Shown here piece after piece: positions 27,054 to 36,324 of a stretch of 64,000 bases of DNA. Numbering within the stretch: the stretch's first letter is position 1; every line of letters begins with the position of its first letter. The notes beneath the pieces were generated by a model that did no database searches, was not told where the DNA came from, and worked only from the letters and a program-made list of their open reading frames with translations. Position numbers and translations under genes: made by a program. The stretch covers positions 5,424,501-5,488,500 of the forward strand of contig NC_009445.1 of NCBI RefSeq assembly GCF_000026145.1, in the 5' to 3' direction. This DNA comes from Bradyrhizobium sp. ORS 278. GTDB lineage: Bacteria > Pseudomonadota > Alphaproteobacteria > Rhizobiales > Xanthobacteraceae.

Positions 27054-27120
27054 GTGGGGTTCCTGGTCGGATGAATTCGAACGGGTTGTAACGATTGAAC
27101 GAGACGCGTCGCAGCGCTGT

Positions 27121-27290
27121 CTGGATCACTCTCCCCCGATCCGGCGGGGAGAGGGCTGGGATCATAGGGAGCCTCCACGTAAAGAATTCGTGGAGAGTCC
27201 CCTCACCCGGATTGCATCTTCGGTGCAATCCGACCTTTCCCCGCCCCCGCGAAGCTTCGCTTCGCCCTGGCGGGGAGAGGTGAAGTAGCA
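27121..27290. repeat. Palindromic repeat cluster between metK and ahcY
   Basis: Contains TCTCCCCCGATCCGGCGGGGAGAGG, TTCGTGGAGAGTCCCCTCACC, GATTGCATCTTCGGTGCAATC (an 8-bp hairpin), and CGCGAAGCTTCGCTTCGCC. The composition matches the rhizobial CTCTCCCC-type element found at 25337 and 41215 but is rearranged. Confidence 0.75.
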
Positions 27291-27291
27291 A

Positions 27292-28488
27292 CTACACCGC
27301 GCGCTTGAACGCCTCGGCGAGGTCGGTCTTCTCCCAGGAGAAGCCGCCCTCGTTGTCGGGCGTGCGGCCGAAATGGCCATACGCCGCGGTGCGCGCGTAG
27401 ATCGGACGGTTGAGGTCGAGATGCGAGCGGATGCCGCGCGGGGTGAGGTTCATCACCTCGGCCGCCGCCTTCTCGAGCTTGTCCTCGGAGACCTTACCGG
27501 TGCCGTGGGTGTCGATGTAGATCGACAGCGGCCGCGCCACGCCGATGGCGTAGGCGAGCTGCAGCGTGCAGCGATCGGCGAGGCCGGCGGCCACGATGTT
27601 CTTGGCGAGGTAGCGCGCCGCATAGGCGGCCGAGCGGTCGACCTTGGTCGGGTCCTTGCCGGAGAACGCGCCGCCGCCATGCGGGGCCGCGCCACCATAC
27701 GTGTCGACGATGATCTTGCGGCCCGTGAGGCCGGTGTCGCCATCGGGGCCGCCGATGTAGAACTTGCCGGTCGGGTTGATGTGCCAGATCGTGTCCTTGG
27801 TGATCCAGTCCTTCGGCAGCGCCTCGCGCACATAGGGCTCGACCCGCTCGCGCACCTGCGCCGAGGTCATATCCGGGATCAGGTGCTGGTGCGAGACGAC
27901 GATCTCGCGCACGCCGACCGGCTTGCCATTCTCATAGCGCACGGTGACCTGGCTCTTGGAATCCGGGCCCAGCACCTTCTCGACGCCGGAATGCCGGGCT
28001 TCGGCGATCATGCGCAGGATCTTGTGGGCATAGAAGATCGGCGCCGGCATGAGGTCGGGCGTCTCGTTGCAGGCGTAGCCGAACATGATGCCCTGGTCGC
28101 CGGCGCCCTCTTCCTTGACTTCGCCCGGCTGCAGCGCGTCGACGCCCTGCGCGATGTCGGCCGACTGCGGATGCAGGAGGATCTCGATGTCGCAGGTCTT
28201 CCAGTGGAAGCCCTCCTGCTCATAGCCGATATCCTTGATCGCCTCGCGGACGACGTGCTCGATGTGCTCATTCGTCACCGAGGACGGGCCGCGGGTCTCG
28301 CCGGCGATCACGACCTTGTTGGTGGTGGCGAGCGTCTCGCAGGCGGCGCGGATCTGCCAGGGGTCGATGCCGGCCTTCGGCCCTTCACGGTAGAACAGGT
28401 CGACGATCTCGTCCGAGATCCGGTCACAGACCTTGTCCGGATGGCCCTCGGACACCGATTCCGAGGTGAACAGATATGACGCGCGCAT
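27292..28488 (-). CDS. metK: S-adenosylmethionine synthetase
   Basis: 398 residues from ATG at 28488, about eight bases after AAGGGA; a TTG one codon earlier is not needed. The hallmark motifs are present: [22 protein letters not shown] at the N-terminus, the hexapeptide [12 protein letters not shown] and [19 protein letters not shown]. It makes S-adenosylmethionine from methionine and ATP. It lies between ahcY (3') and an HTH-methyltransferase gene (5') on one strand, giving a compact methyl-cycle cluster. Confidence 0.97.
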   Translation of the reverse strand: MRASYLFTSESVSEGHPDKVCDRISDEIVDLFYREGPKAGIDPWQIRAACETLATTNKVVIAGETRGPSSVTNEHIEHVVREAIKDIGYEQEGFHWKTCDIEILLHPQSADIAQGVDALQPGEVKEEGAGDQGIMFGYACNETPDLMPAPIFYAHKILRMIAEARHSGVEKVLGPDSKSQVTVRYENGKPVGVREIVVSHQHLIPDMTSAQVRERVEPYVREALPKDWITKDTIWHINPTGKFYIGGPDGDTGLTGRKIIVDTYGGAAPHGGGAFSGKDPTKVDRSAAYAARYLAKNIVAAGLADRCTLQLAYAIGVARPLSIYIDTHGTGKVSEDKLEKAAAEVMNLTPRGIRSHLDLNRPIYARTAAYGHFGRTPDNEGGFSWEKTDLAEAFKRAV

Positions 28489-28557
28489 CAAGCAATCCCT
28501 TCTTTGCCGCCCACGGCGGTCGTTCGTATTGATCCCAAATGTCCTGATCCCAGGATG

Positions 28558-29907
28558 TCAGTCGCGACGCCGCGAGATGACGTAGGACTCGTCGTAGAAC
28601 CACAACCCGTTGTGCTTTCGCAGGACCTCTCTGGCGGCGTCGAGCGCGCGGGACGAGTGGGCGACCTCCGTCAGGCGGTCCTCCTCGATCTGCGCGACAT
28701 ACACCGCCGCGTTCCAGGCTGCAAAGGCCGTCGAGGTTCCGATCGCACCGGTGACCTCGTTGGGCAGAGCCTCCATCTCATACCTGAAAATCGAGCGATT
28801 GTCCGCATAGGCGTTAAAATTTAAGTCTCGCCCACCGGAACCCAGCTCGTACTTGACGGCGCGCAATAGCTCATGCCGGCTGACCGAGAAAGGATTTTCT
28901 CCCGGCCAGACCGACTGGATGATTTCCAGACCGGGATCCTGGCCATGGGAGTGGATTCCGATCAGCCGGCCGCCCGGTTTCAGGGCCCGGGCCAGCGGTG
29001 CGATGATGCGCTTGGCGCGGAAATTGACCGACGATCGCGCCCGATAAGGCTGCGAGGCGATGATCAGATCGAAATTGGCCTCGACCCGCCCCGCCCTGGG
29101 AATGATGTTGTCGAGCAGGAAGCGATGATCCTCGCGGTACAGCACCAGCGCGATCGGCCGCTCATAGACTGGCATGCCCGTTCGCGGCGAGACGTTGGCG
29201 CGCCAGTTCTGCTCCAGGAACGGCTTCAGCGCGGTGATCTGCGTCTCGAAATCGCCGGATGAATCGCCCTGCAGCACGACCTCATGCCAGATCATCGAGG
29301 CCGCCACCGACGGCGAGGCCGGCGTCAGCCAGGGCGCCTCGGCATAGTTCATGTTGGTGAACACGAACACGGAGGCCGGATGCTCGAACAGCCGGTCGGG
29401 CACCTTTTCGAGCGTCAGCCGGACGTCCTCCAGGCTCAGCTCCTTGCCGGCCACATAGAACGGAATGTGTGGAAAACGGCCGTGCATCGTGCGCAGCACC
29501 TTCGACAGCACGGTGCCGTCGCCGACGCCGGCATCGAACAGCCGCAGCGCCGGCGGCCGCGGATGGATGCTGGCGAGTTCGAGCCCCACGCGCTCGGCTA
29601 CCACCCGCTTCTCGCTGCAGGTATGCACGAACAGCAGGTATTTCTGCCGGTTCTCGAAGAAGCGGAAATTGCTCTTGGGGTCACGCTTCTCCGGCACGAT
29701 GTCGAGCCGCGGCGGCGGCAAGGTGCCGGTGGACGCGGCGATATAGGCCTGGATGCGATCCAGCGTGTCGATGGTGATGCGCTTGCCCTCGCGCAGCCGC
29801 TGCACCAGCTTGCCGTCGTTGACGGCGCGCCGGCCGAACGTCGATTCCGCCATGTCCGACTGGCGGCAGAACTCCGTGATCTGGGCGAGCAGCTGGTCGT
29901 TCTTCAT
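28558..29907 (-). CDS. HTH-linked SAM-dependent methyltransferase-like protein
   Basis: 449 residues from ATG at 29907 (MKNDQLLAQ). Residues 1-50 resemble a phage-repressor-like helix-turn-helix (CRQSDMAESTFGRRAVNDGK, then ITIDTLDRIQAY). A Rossmann methyltransferase domain follows, with the SAM motif RLFDAGVGDGTVLSKVL near 140, a post-motif acidic strand (YVAGKELS) and FDLIIASQPYRA. Its position directly upstream of metK on the same strand (69-base gap) suggests a role tied to SAM supply or sensing. Neither the methyl acceptor nor DNA binding is known. This combination is not a family I can name. Confidence 0.75.
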   Translation of the reverse strand: MKNDQLLAQITEFCRQSDMAESTFGRRAVNDGKLVQRLREGKRITIDTLDRIQAYIAASTGTLPPPRLDIVPEKRDPKSNFRFFENRQKYLLFVHTCSEKRVVAERVGLELASIHPRPPALRLFDAGVGDGTVLSKVLRTMHGRFPHIPFYVAGKELSLEDVRLTLEKVPDRLFEHPASVFVFTNMNYAEAPWLTPASPSVAASMIWHEVVLQGDSSGDFETQITALKPFLEQNWRANVSPRTGMPVYERPIALVLYREDHRFLLDNIIPRAGRVEANFDLIIASQPYRARSSVNFRAKRIIAPLARALKPGGRLIGIHSHGQDPGLEIIQSVWPGENPFSVSRHELLRAVKYELGSGGRDLNFNAYADNRSIFRYEMEALPNEVTGAIGTSTAFAAWNAAVYVAQIEEDRLTEVAHSSRALDAAREVLRKHNGLWFYDESYVISRRRD

Positions 29908-30062
29908 GCGGCCAATCGGTGGGAAATTTGAGTGGGCAGGTAGCCTCTGGCCCAACTTCCTAGCACCTTCTGCCCACCAATGGAAAGGGCCTGAACCCGG
30001 AACCTTCCGGGCGCAACAAACGGGATATGGTTTCCCCGCGCTTCCCGTTCCGGTCCCTCCTT

Positions 30063-31733
30063 ATGCGCCGCTCGCCCCTGCTTCTTCTCCCGCTTCTCGG
30101 CCTGCTCTGGGCGTCTCCCAGCCTCGCTCAGTCGAAATCCCAGCTCGGCCCGCTCTGCACCACCGAAACCACGCCGGCGGACCAGATGATCGCAGCCTGC
30201 AACAAGATCATCGCGCTGAAGGTGTTTTCCGGGGGCCAGCTTGCCACGATTTATTTCTGGCGCGCCGTCGGCTGGAACAAGAAGGGCGACTACGCCCATG
30301 TGATCGCTGATACCACCGAGGCGATCCGGCTGCAGCCGTCGCAGGCGGTCTACAATCTCCGCGGCTCGGCCTATTACGACAAGGGCGAGGACGACATCGC
30401 CATCGCCGACTTCAACGACGCACTCAAGCTGGGTCCGCCGAGCGCGACGATCTATCACAACCGCGGCAATGCCTATCGCTCCAAGGGCGACTACGCCCAC
30501 GCGCTCAGCGATTACGACGAGGCCATCAAGCAGAGCCCGCGCGAAGCCTATAGCTGGCAGAACCGCGGCATCACCAAGGCTGCCCAGGGTGATCTCGACG
30601 GCGCCCTGATCGACATCAACGAAGCGATCCGGTTGTCGCCATCGCTGGCCTCGGCCATGACCAACCGCTCGGTGATCTGGCGCGCCAAGGGCAATATCGA
30701 GCGCGCCATCGCCGACGGCTCCGAGGCGGTCAGGCTGGCGCAGAACCCGCCCGCCAATGTGATGACCCCGCCCGGCAGCGTCGTCATCGCGGCGCTGGTG
30801 CATCGCGCGCTCGCCTATGAAGCCAGGGGCGAGTTCGACGCCGCCAAGGCCGACTATGCGGCCGCGCTGAAGCCGCTGGCATCGGATTCCGGCAGCAAAG
30901 CCAACCAGGCGACCGCCAAGGTGCGGCTGTCGCTGCTGTCGGAGCCGGCCCCGCCGCCGCAGCAGCGCGCCGAGGCGCCGGTCTCGCCGTCATCTCCTGC
31001 TCCGGCGACGACGGGCCAACGCATGGCGCTCGTCATCGGCAACGGCGCCTATGCGCATGTGCAAGCCCTTCCCAATCCGCCGCGCGATGCCCGCGCGATC
31101 GCCAAGAGCCTGCGCGACATCGGCTTCAGCGTGGTCGAAGGCATCGATCTGGATCGCGCGGCGATGCAGGCCAGGACCCGCGACTTCTTGCGCGAGGCCG
31201 CGCGAGCGCAGGTGGCGGTCGTGTTCTATGCCGGTCACGGCGTGCAGATCGACGGCCGCAACTATCTCCTCCCCACTGACATCGCATTGTCGAACGGCAG
31301 CGACGTCGTCTCCGCGATGGTCGACATGGACCAGATCCTCGCCGGGCTCGACGACCAGGTCCGCACCAACATCCTGATCCTCGACGCCTGCCGCAACAAT
31401 CCGTTCGCGCCGCCGGAAGGCTCAGGCCCCGCGCCGAGCCGCGGCCTGAGCGCCACTGGCCTTGCGGCCCCCTCGTCGCTCGGCACCGGCGCGACGTCCG
31501 GCGCCGGCACGCTGATCGCGTTCGCGACCGCGCCAGGCAAGGCGGCGCTCGACGGCGACGGCGAGAACAGCCCGTTCTCCGCGGCGCTGTCGCGCCACAT
31601 CGGTACGCCCGGACTCGAGGTGCAGCAGATGCTGACACGCGTGCGCGCCGAGGTCGTTGCCGGCACCAAAAACAAGCAGGTGCCGTGGTCGAACTCCTCG
31701 CTGCTGGGCGAGGTCTATCTGGCGGCCAGATGA
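30063..31733 (+). CDS. TPR-caspase protein (orthocaspase, peptidase C14), exported
   Basis: 556 residues from ATG at 30063, which gives a clean signal peptide (MRRSPLLLLPLLGLLWASPSLAQ); an ATG at 30027 is an alternative. Five or six TPR units occupy roughly 40-250. After a Pro-rich linker, the caspase p20-like domain begins at MALVIGNGAYAHV, with the catalytic His in VVFYAGHGVQI and Cys in ILDACRNNPF. Bacterial orthocaspases cleave after basic residues, some in defence or cell-death contexts. It is divergent from the HTH-methyltransferase. Confidence 0.87.
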   Translation: MRRSPLLLLPLLGLLWASPSLAQSKSQLGPLCTTETTPADQMIAACNKIIALKVFSGGQLATIYFWRAVGWNKKGDYAHVIADTTEAIRLQPSQAVYNLRGSAYYDKGEDDIAIADFNDALKLGPPSATIYHNRGNAYRSKGDYAHALSDYDEAIKQSPREAYSWQNRGITKAAQGDLDGALIDINEAIRLSPSLASAMTNRSVIWRAKGNIERAIADGSEAVRLAQNPPANVMTPPGSVVIAALVHRALAYEARGEFDAAKADYAAALKPLASDSGSKANQATAKVRLSLLSEPAPPPQQRAEAPVSPSSPAPATTGQRMALVIGNGAYAHVQALPNPPRDARAIAKSLRDIGFSVVEGIDLDRAAMQARTRDFLREAARAQVAVVFYAGHGVQIDGRNYLLPTDIALSNGSDVVSAMVDMDQILAGLDDQVRTNILILDACRNNPFAPPEGSGPAPSRGLSATGLAAPSSLGTGATSGAGTLIAFATAPGKAALDGDGENSPFSAALSRHIGTPGLEVQQMLTRVRAEVVAGTKNKQVPWSNSSLLGEVYLAAR

Positions 31734-31782
31734 GTCGGAGTGCCGCGCACCGGCGCGGGCGCGTCGAGCAGGGCCGTCCACG

Positions 31783-32799
31783 TCAGGTCGCTTTCAACTG
31801 GACCCAGAGCGAGTGCCCGAGGCGTTCCCGATCAGCATAGGCCGCACGCCAATGCGGCAGACGGCGAATGCTGCCGGCCGCGATCACGGCGGCTTCCAGG
31901 ACCGTCCTGAGCGGCGATCTTGGCAACGATCTCACGCGCCCGGACAGACTCCGGGGAGCATCCTGAGCCCGTCTAACATGGCTGAAGACGAGGTCGTGCC
32001 TGATGAAGAGACGCGCATTGAAGGGCTGCGTCTCGTGCGCGATCACCTCGAAGCCATGGCGCGAACTGATGCGCCTGAATGCCTCGATCGTCCATCGCCC
32101 GACGTGGTTCGGCGGCATGTCGATCAGAGAATCGTGCGTTTCCTGGTAGTCAGTATGCGCCGTGTTGGGAACGGCGATGAAGACGCATGCTCCTGTTTTG
32201 GCGAGCTGCGCCAGACGGTGAAAGAGCTCGTCGAGACGGTCCATATGCTCCACGACCTGGAACAGAAAGATGAAATCGAAGCGCGACGACATCGCGAGCA
32301 AGACGTCGCTTCGCACATCATCTTCGATGACCTCGACGCCGCGGGCGCGCAGCCTGGCGCTGGCGGTCCGACCGTATTCGGTGGCCGTCAGCAGCGACGG
32401 CGAGGCTCCTCGCCCACACAACAAGTCGAGGAAGTAACCGTAGCCCGCGCCGACCTCGAGCATGGCCTTGCCTCGCAGATCCTGCCCCCGGAGCGCCTCG
32501 ATGGTTCTGCCGAACTCCCATTTGTCGCGCGGATAGGCGACGTAAGGATAAGCGAGATTGTAGAAGAGCTGATCACCGGCGACGAACGGCCAGCAAAAGC
32601 CGAAGCCACAGGACTCGCAGGCCCTGATCTGGCAGCTCCCATTCCCCCACAGCGTCTCGATATGGGAGGCGAGCGTCCGGTTGAGATCCGGATGCTCCTG
32701 CTGCTGCACGAAGTGCTGGGCGGCCTGACTGGCCGAAACAGCGAAACGTACGTCCGTCCTGTGCCCGCTGCAGACGGGGCAGACTGGATCGGTGTTCAT
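31783..32799 (-). CDS. Class I SAM methyltransferase with N-terminal zinc-ribbon-like part
   Basis: 338 residues from ATG at 32799 (MNTDPVCPVCSGH). Cys pairs CPVC at 7-10 and CESCGFGFCWP near 60 resemble a zinc-binding start common to sugar or cell-surface methyltransferases. The SAM motif MLEVGAGYGYFLDLLCG is near 110-126, followed by IFLFQVVEHMDRLDELF (methyltransf_23 pattern). It ends in a basic tail (SLPRSPLRTVLEAAVIAAG). Likely modifies a polysaccharide or lipid moiety; a nearby acyltransferase and SGNH hydrolase fit that reading. Confidence 0.8.
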   Translation of the reverse strand: MNTDPVCPVCSGHRTDVRFAVSASQAAQHFVQQQEHPDLNRTLASHIETLWGNGSCQIRACESCGFGFCWPFVAGDQLFYNLAYPYVAYPRDKWEFGRTIEALRGQDLRGKAMLEVGAGYGYFLDLLCGRGASPSLLTATEYGRTASARLRARGVEVIEDDVRSDVLLAMSSRFDFIFLFQVVEHMDRLDELFHRLAQLAKTGACVFIAVPNTAHTDYQETHDSLIDMPPNHVGRWTIEAFRRISSRHGFEVIAHETQPFNARLFIRHDLVFSHVRRAQDAPRSLSGRVRSLPRSPLRTVLEAAVIAAGSIRRLPHWRAAYADRERLGHSLWVQLKAT

Positions 32800-33135
32800 G
32801 CGCGATGCCCCGGTCTCGACCACGGCAGGTTTTCTCAAACCGGAGCGCCGGTCAATGGCCGCAGCATGGTTCAGCACGAAGCCTTTAGATTTCGTGGCGG
32901 TAGATCTGTACGCGGATCTGTCCAACAGCCGCAAACGGCGCGTCACACCTGCCTCCGTGCTCCCCAGGGCCTGCGACAAGTCAGACCAACATGCCCATCC
33001 CGCAGACGATGCAGTGCGCGCGAATCCTGTTATCGTCTCTCAATGGAGACGCTGCGGAACGTTCTCGACATGCCGCTCGGTCGACACGATCGGCTGGCAA
33101 CTTGCTCGTTTCAGAATCCGCATGGGAGGTTACGT
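32800..33135. other. Intergenic region without a recognised feature
   Basis: About 335 bases between divergent genes. An open plus-strand frame crosses it only as an extension of the next gene's frame. It presumably holds two promoters; no repeat was recognised. Confidence 0.5.
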
Positions 33136-33513
33136 ATGTCCAGTCGACTTGGTCTGGTCTTGGCATTTGGTCTCGCGTTGGCTGCGGGCCCCGCGGTCGC
33201 CGACGACGTCACCGGCGTCTGGCTGCGCGAGAGCGGCGCGTCCAAGGTCAAGTTCGCGCCGTGTGGCGGCGCCATCTGCGGCACCCTGGTCTGGATCAAG
33301 GAGGGCACGGACACCCCCGCCAAGGTCGGCCAGCGGCTGTTCTCCGGGATGAAGCCGACCGGACCCAACGCCTGGGCCGGCAGCTACAGCAATCCCGACG
33401 ACGGCAAGACCTATGACGCCAAGATGACGCTCTCGGGCGGCACGCTGACCACCGCCGGCTGCGCGTTCGGCGGCGTGATCTGCCGCTCCTCGACCTGGAC
33501 ACGGACGAACTAG
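33136..33513 (+). CDS. DUF2147 periplasmic protein
   Basis: 125 residues from ATG at 33136 behind GGGAGG. A signal peptide ends at ...GPAVA (about 23). The mature protein shows the DUF2147 pattern: DVTGVWLRESGASKVKFAPCGG, CGTLVWIKEG, then YSNPDDGKTYDAKMTLSGG and a Cys-bearing C-terminus. Four Cys residues likely form two disulfides in the periplasm. Function of the family is unknown. It is followed 47 bases later by an SGNH hydrolase gene. Confidence 0.87.
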   Translation: MSSRLGLVLAFGLALAAGPAVADDVTGVWLRESGASKVKFAPCGGAICGTLVWIKEGTDTPAKVGQRLFSGMKPTGPNAWAGSYSNPDDGKTYDAKMTLSGGTLTTAGCAFGGVICRSSTWTRTN

Positions 33514-33560
33514 GGCCAGCCTCGCACCACGGCGGGCCACACGAGGACATCGATCGTCCA

Positions 33561-34253
33561 ATGGCAGCAAGAGCGCAGGCCCGGCTAGGATTCGTGCTGT
33601 TCGCGGTGATCGTCGCGGCGGCCGCGACCTTCGTGCTGGTGCGCCGCTCGGCGGCGCCGTCCGGCAGCGACCATCGCACGGTCCGCCAGCTCGTCGTGCA
33701 CTACAACCTGCTGTCACGCCCGGATGATCCGATCATCGTGCTCGGCGACAGCATCGTCGAGGCGGCGACCTTGCCGGCCAGCGCCTGCGGACATCCGATC
33801 GTCAATGCCGGCCTTGGCGGCGCCGGGACACGCAGCGATCTGGCCGGCTGGCTCAAGCCGGCGCTCGGACCCAAGCGGCCGTTCGCCATCATCGTCTCGC
33901 TCGGCGTCAACGATGCGCTGAGCGCCAAGCCCGACTCCAGCCAGGCGTTCGCCGGCCGCTTCGAGGCGCTGCTGCGCGAGCTGACGACGCTGACCACGCG
34001 CCTGTTCGTCATCGAGTTTCCTCCGGTCGAAGCCCGCGGACCGTTCACGGCGGCGATGGAGAAGACTGCGATGGCGAGCATCACCGGCTATCGTACCGCG
34101 CTGCCCGACCTCGCCAAGCGCGCCGGCGCGACCTTCGTGCCGCTGCCGCCGATGGACGCGCCGTTCACGCTCGAAGGCATCCACCTCAATGCGGCCGGCT
34201 ACCGGTCCTGGGACCAGGCCATCCAGCAGGCCATCGAGCTCGCCTGCCGCTGA
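33561..34253 (+). CDS. SGNH/GDSL-family hydrolase
   Basis: 230 residues. An N-terminal hydrophobic anchor (LGFVLFAVIVAAAATFVLV) is followed by the SGNH blocks: IIVLGDSIVEAATL (nucleophile Ser), NAGLGGAGT, VSLGVNDALS (Asn/Asp) and LEGIHLNAAGYR (catalytic Asp/His block). Members are esterases or O-acetyl-hydrolases acting on lipids or polysaccharides. It sits before an OafA-type acyltransferase, suggesting paired O-acylation/deacylation at the surface. Confidence 0.87.
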   Translation: MAARAQARLGFVLFAVIVAAAATFVLVRRSAAPSGSDHRTVRQLVVHYNLLSRPDDPIIVLGDSIVEAATLPASACGHPIVNAGLGGAGTRSDLAGWLKPALGPKRPFAIIVSLGVNDALSAKPDSSQAFAGRFEALLRELTTLTTRLFVIEFPPVEARGPFTAAMEKTAMASITGYRTALPDLAKRAGATFVPLPPMDAPFTLEGIHLNAAGYRSWDQAIQQAIELACR

Positions 34254-34358
34254 GGCCAATCGCGCCGAGCCGTGACTCGGCCAGCGAAAACAATCCTTCA
34301 CTCCGTCAGGGCTAGGATCGCGCAGCGCCTCCCGTCGATACGGTTAACGAAACACTGC

Positions 34359-35483
34359 ATGGCCCTGCCCCCACCATCGTCGTCGCCAGGACCTCACAAG
34401 CTGCTCGGACTGGAGCTGCTGCGCTTCCTCGCCACGATCTCGGTGCTGCTGTGGCACTATCCCCATTTCGCCTATGTCGCCGATACGCCGGTCGGCCTCG
34501 TCCGCGGCGAGCTGCCGTTCTACCGCGTGCTGTTCCCGTTCTATGAGCTCGGCGAATACGGCGTCGTGATCTTCTGGTGCATCTCGGGCTTCATCTTCTT
34601 CTTGAAGTACAGCGCGCTCATCCCGAATGGCGCGGTCGATGGCTGGACCTTCTTCATCAACCGGCTGTCGCGGCTCTACCCGCTGCATCTCGCGACGCTG
34701 CTGCTGGTCGCGGGCCTGCAGGCGATCTACGTCGCGCAGCACGGCTTCGCCTTCGTCTACCAGAGCAACGATCTGGGCCATTTCCTCGCGCAACTCTTCA
34801 TGGCCAGCGACTGGCTGCCGCCGACCGGCGTCAGCTTCAACGGCCCGATCTGGTCGGTCTCGATCGAGGTGCTGGTCTATGCCGTGTTCTTCCTTGGGCT
34901 GCGCTTCGTCACGACATCGCCGCTGCTCAATCTCGCGATGATTCTGGCCGGAATCGCCAGCGGCACGCTGGTCGGCAAATGCTTTGTATTCTTCTACGCG
35001 GGCGGCCTCGCCGCCATGGCGCGGCAGAACGTGGCCGGTGCCCCTTACCGCGCGAAACTCGAGGCTCTCGCCGGCTGCGCGGCCGTCGCCATCCCGGCAG
35101 CGCTCTGGCTTTCGGGCATCGAGCTTGCTGAACGCGCCGCGGCGCTGTTGCTGATCTATGTCCCGGTCCTATTATTCGTCTGCGCGACACCCATCACCCT
35201 GCCCCGCCGCATCGAGGACCTGCTGCAGGCCGCCGGCAACATGACCTACTCGTGCTATCTGCTGCACTTCCCGATCCAGCTTGCCATCGCGCTGGCTTTC
35301 GATGCTTGGGGTCGCACGATCCCCTATGGCAATCCTTCGTTCTGGATCGGCTTCATGGGGCTGACCCTGACGTCGGCGTATCTCACCTATGTCTGGTTCG
35401 AGGCCCCCGCCCAGCGGCGGATCCGCCGGGCGCTGCTGCGCAAGAATGAAGCGGGGCGGATGGCTCCGGCGTCCCAACTCTAA
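34359..35483 (+). CDS. Acyltransferase 3 family membrane protein
   Basis: 374 residues from ATG at 34359. About ten membrane helices. The N-terminal LLGLELLRFLATISVLLWHY contains the conserved R/K-x10-H region of the family, and YLLHFPIQLAIALAF lies near the C-terminus. OafA/OatA-like proteins move acyl groups onto polysaccharide or peptidoglycan at the periplasmic face. Together with the SGNH hydrolase upstream it could decorate surface glycans. Confidence 0.88.
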   Translation: MALPPPSSSPGPHKLLGLELLRFLATISVLLWHYPHFAYVADTPVGLVRGELPFYRVLFPFYELGEYGVVIFWCISGFIFFLKYSALIPNGAVDGWTFFINRLSRLYPLHLATLLLVAGLQAIYVAQHGFAFVYQSNDLGHFLAQLFMASDWLPPTGVSFNGPIWSVSIEVLVYAVFFLGLRFVTTSPLLNLAMILAGIASGTLVGKCFVFFYAGGLAAMARQNVAGAPYRAKLEALAGCAAVAIPAALWLSGIELAERAAALLLIYVPVLLFVCATPITLPRRIEDLLQAAGNMTYSCYLLHFPIQLAIALAFDAWGRTIPYGNPSFWIGFMGLTLTSAYLTYVWFEAPAQRRIRRALLRKNEAGRMAPASQL

Positions 35484-35543
35484 TCGAGGCGCGCAGTCCT
35501 GCTGCCGGGCAGCAGCCACGTCGCGCTCTTCTCTCTTGCAAAT

Positions 35544-35561
35544 CTGTATCTTTTAAGATAC
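35544..35561. promoter_or_regulatory. Probable autoregulatory operator of the toxin-antitoxin pair
   Basis: TGTATCTT-TT-AAGATACA, 8-bp perfect arms with two bases between, ending eight bases before the toxin ATG. The local A/T richness suggests it overlaps the -10 region. Confidence 0.7.
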
Positions 35562-35569
35562 ATTTCTCC

Positions 35570-35863
35570 ATGCTCGAAATCAGGCAGACCAACGAATTCA
35601 AGGAATGGCTCCTTGGTTTGCGAGATGCGAGAGCAAAGGCGCGTATTGCTGCCCGCATTGCTCGGGCCGAAGCTGGCAACCTTGGAGACAGCAAGCCTGT
35701 CGGTGGCGGCGTCTCCGAGATGCGGATTGATCATGGCCCCGGCTATCGCGTCTATTTTCACCAGAAAGGCAAGATATTGGTGATCCTGCTTTGCGGAGGT
35801 GACAAGAGCACCCAGCGTTCCGATATCCGGCGCGCTCAGGAATTGGCTGAGAGAGAGGAATAG
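35570..35863 (+). CDS. HigB/RelE-type toxin (type II toxin-antitoxin)
   Basis: 97 residues, start MLEIRQTNEFKEWLLG. Family pattern of phage-derived Gp49-like/HigB toxins (PF05973): RIARAEAGNLGDSKPVGGGVSEMRID, then GPGYRVYFHQKG and ILLCGGDKSTQRSDI with the conserved basic and Gly residues. Such toxins cut mRNA on the ribosome. The antitoxin starts three bases after the stop, giving a toxin-first operon. An inverted repeat directly upstream is probably the operator. Confidence 0.9.
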   Translation: MLEIRQTNEFKEWLLGLRDARAKARIAARIARAEAGNLGDSKPVGGGVSEMRIDHGPGYRVYFHQKGKILVILLCGGDKSTQRSDIRRAQELAEREE

Positions 35864-35866
35864 CGA

Positions 35867-36196
35867 ATGGCAACGACGCGCTTCGATGCCGCAGAATATC
35901 TTGCAGAGCCGGAGGCCCAAGCCGAATTCCTGGCGGCGGCGCTCGAGGATGGCACCGCTGATGACATCCGCGCTGCGATCAACACAATTGCCCGGGCACG
36001 CGGCATGTCAGAGGTCGCCAAGGCGACCGGCATCCGTCGCGAGCAGCTGTATCGGGCTCTTGGTGAAGACGGAAACCCGGAGTTCGCGACCATCCTGAAG
36101 GTGCTGCGCGCCCTCGGCGTGAAGCTCACCGCGGCGCCCCCCAAGGCGGCTCCGAAGCGGAAGAGCGCAAAGAAAACAAGTCGGCGGGCGGCTTAG
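35867..36196 (+). CDS. HigA-like antitoxin (addiction-module antidote family)
   Basis: 109 residues. Residues 1-35 are the toxin-binding acidic part (FDAAEYLAEPEAQAEFLAAA). An HTH follows (ARGMSEVAKATGIRREQLYR, with FATILKVLRALGVKL). The C-terminal tail is Lys/Arg-rich (PKRKSAKKTSRRAA) and may add DNA affinity. It neutralises the toxin and represses the operon through the palindrome at 35544. It follows the toxin by three bases. No mobile element was seen next to the pair. Confidence 0.9.
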   Translation: MATTRFDAAEYLAEPEAQAEFLAAALEDGTADDIRAAINTIARARGMSEVAKATGIRREQLYRALGEDGNPEFATILKVLRALGVKLTAAPPKAAPKRKSAKKTSRRAA

Positions 36197-36267
36197 TTCC
36201 TGACCGCTGCCGCCCACATCGAAACCAAAGCCCTATTGGCGTGAATCGTCAGGTCTTCAAAACAGAA

Positions 36268-36295
36268 GGCCGGATCGGGATAAACCGATCCGGCC
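36268..36295 (-). terminator. Terminator hairpin after the MetE-like gene
   Basis: GGCCGGATCGG / CCGATCCGGCC, 11-bp perfect arms with a 6-base loop. On the minus strand it is followed by TTCTGTTTTG. It could also serve the toxin-antitoxin pair on the other strand. Confidence 0.7.
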
Positions 36296-36324
36296 TGATC
36301 AGACGAGCGTAGGTCGCGAGCCTC

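Noticed and set aside
27054..28557. SAM or SAH riboswitch at metK/ahcY
   Set aside because: Both upstream gaps were read; the 27.1-27.3 kb gap holds only repeats and the metK upstream gap is too short. No known aptamer core was recognised.
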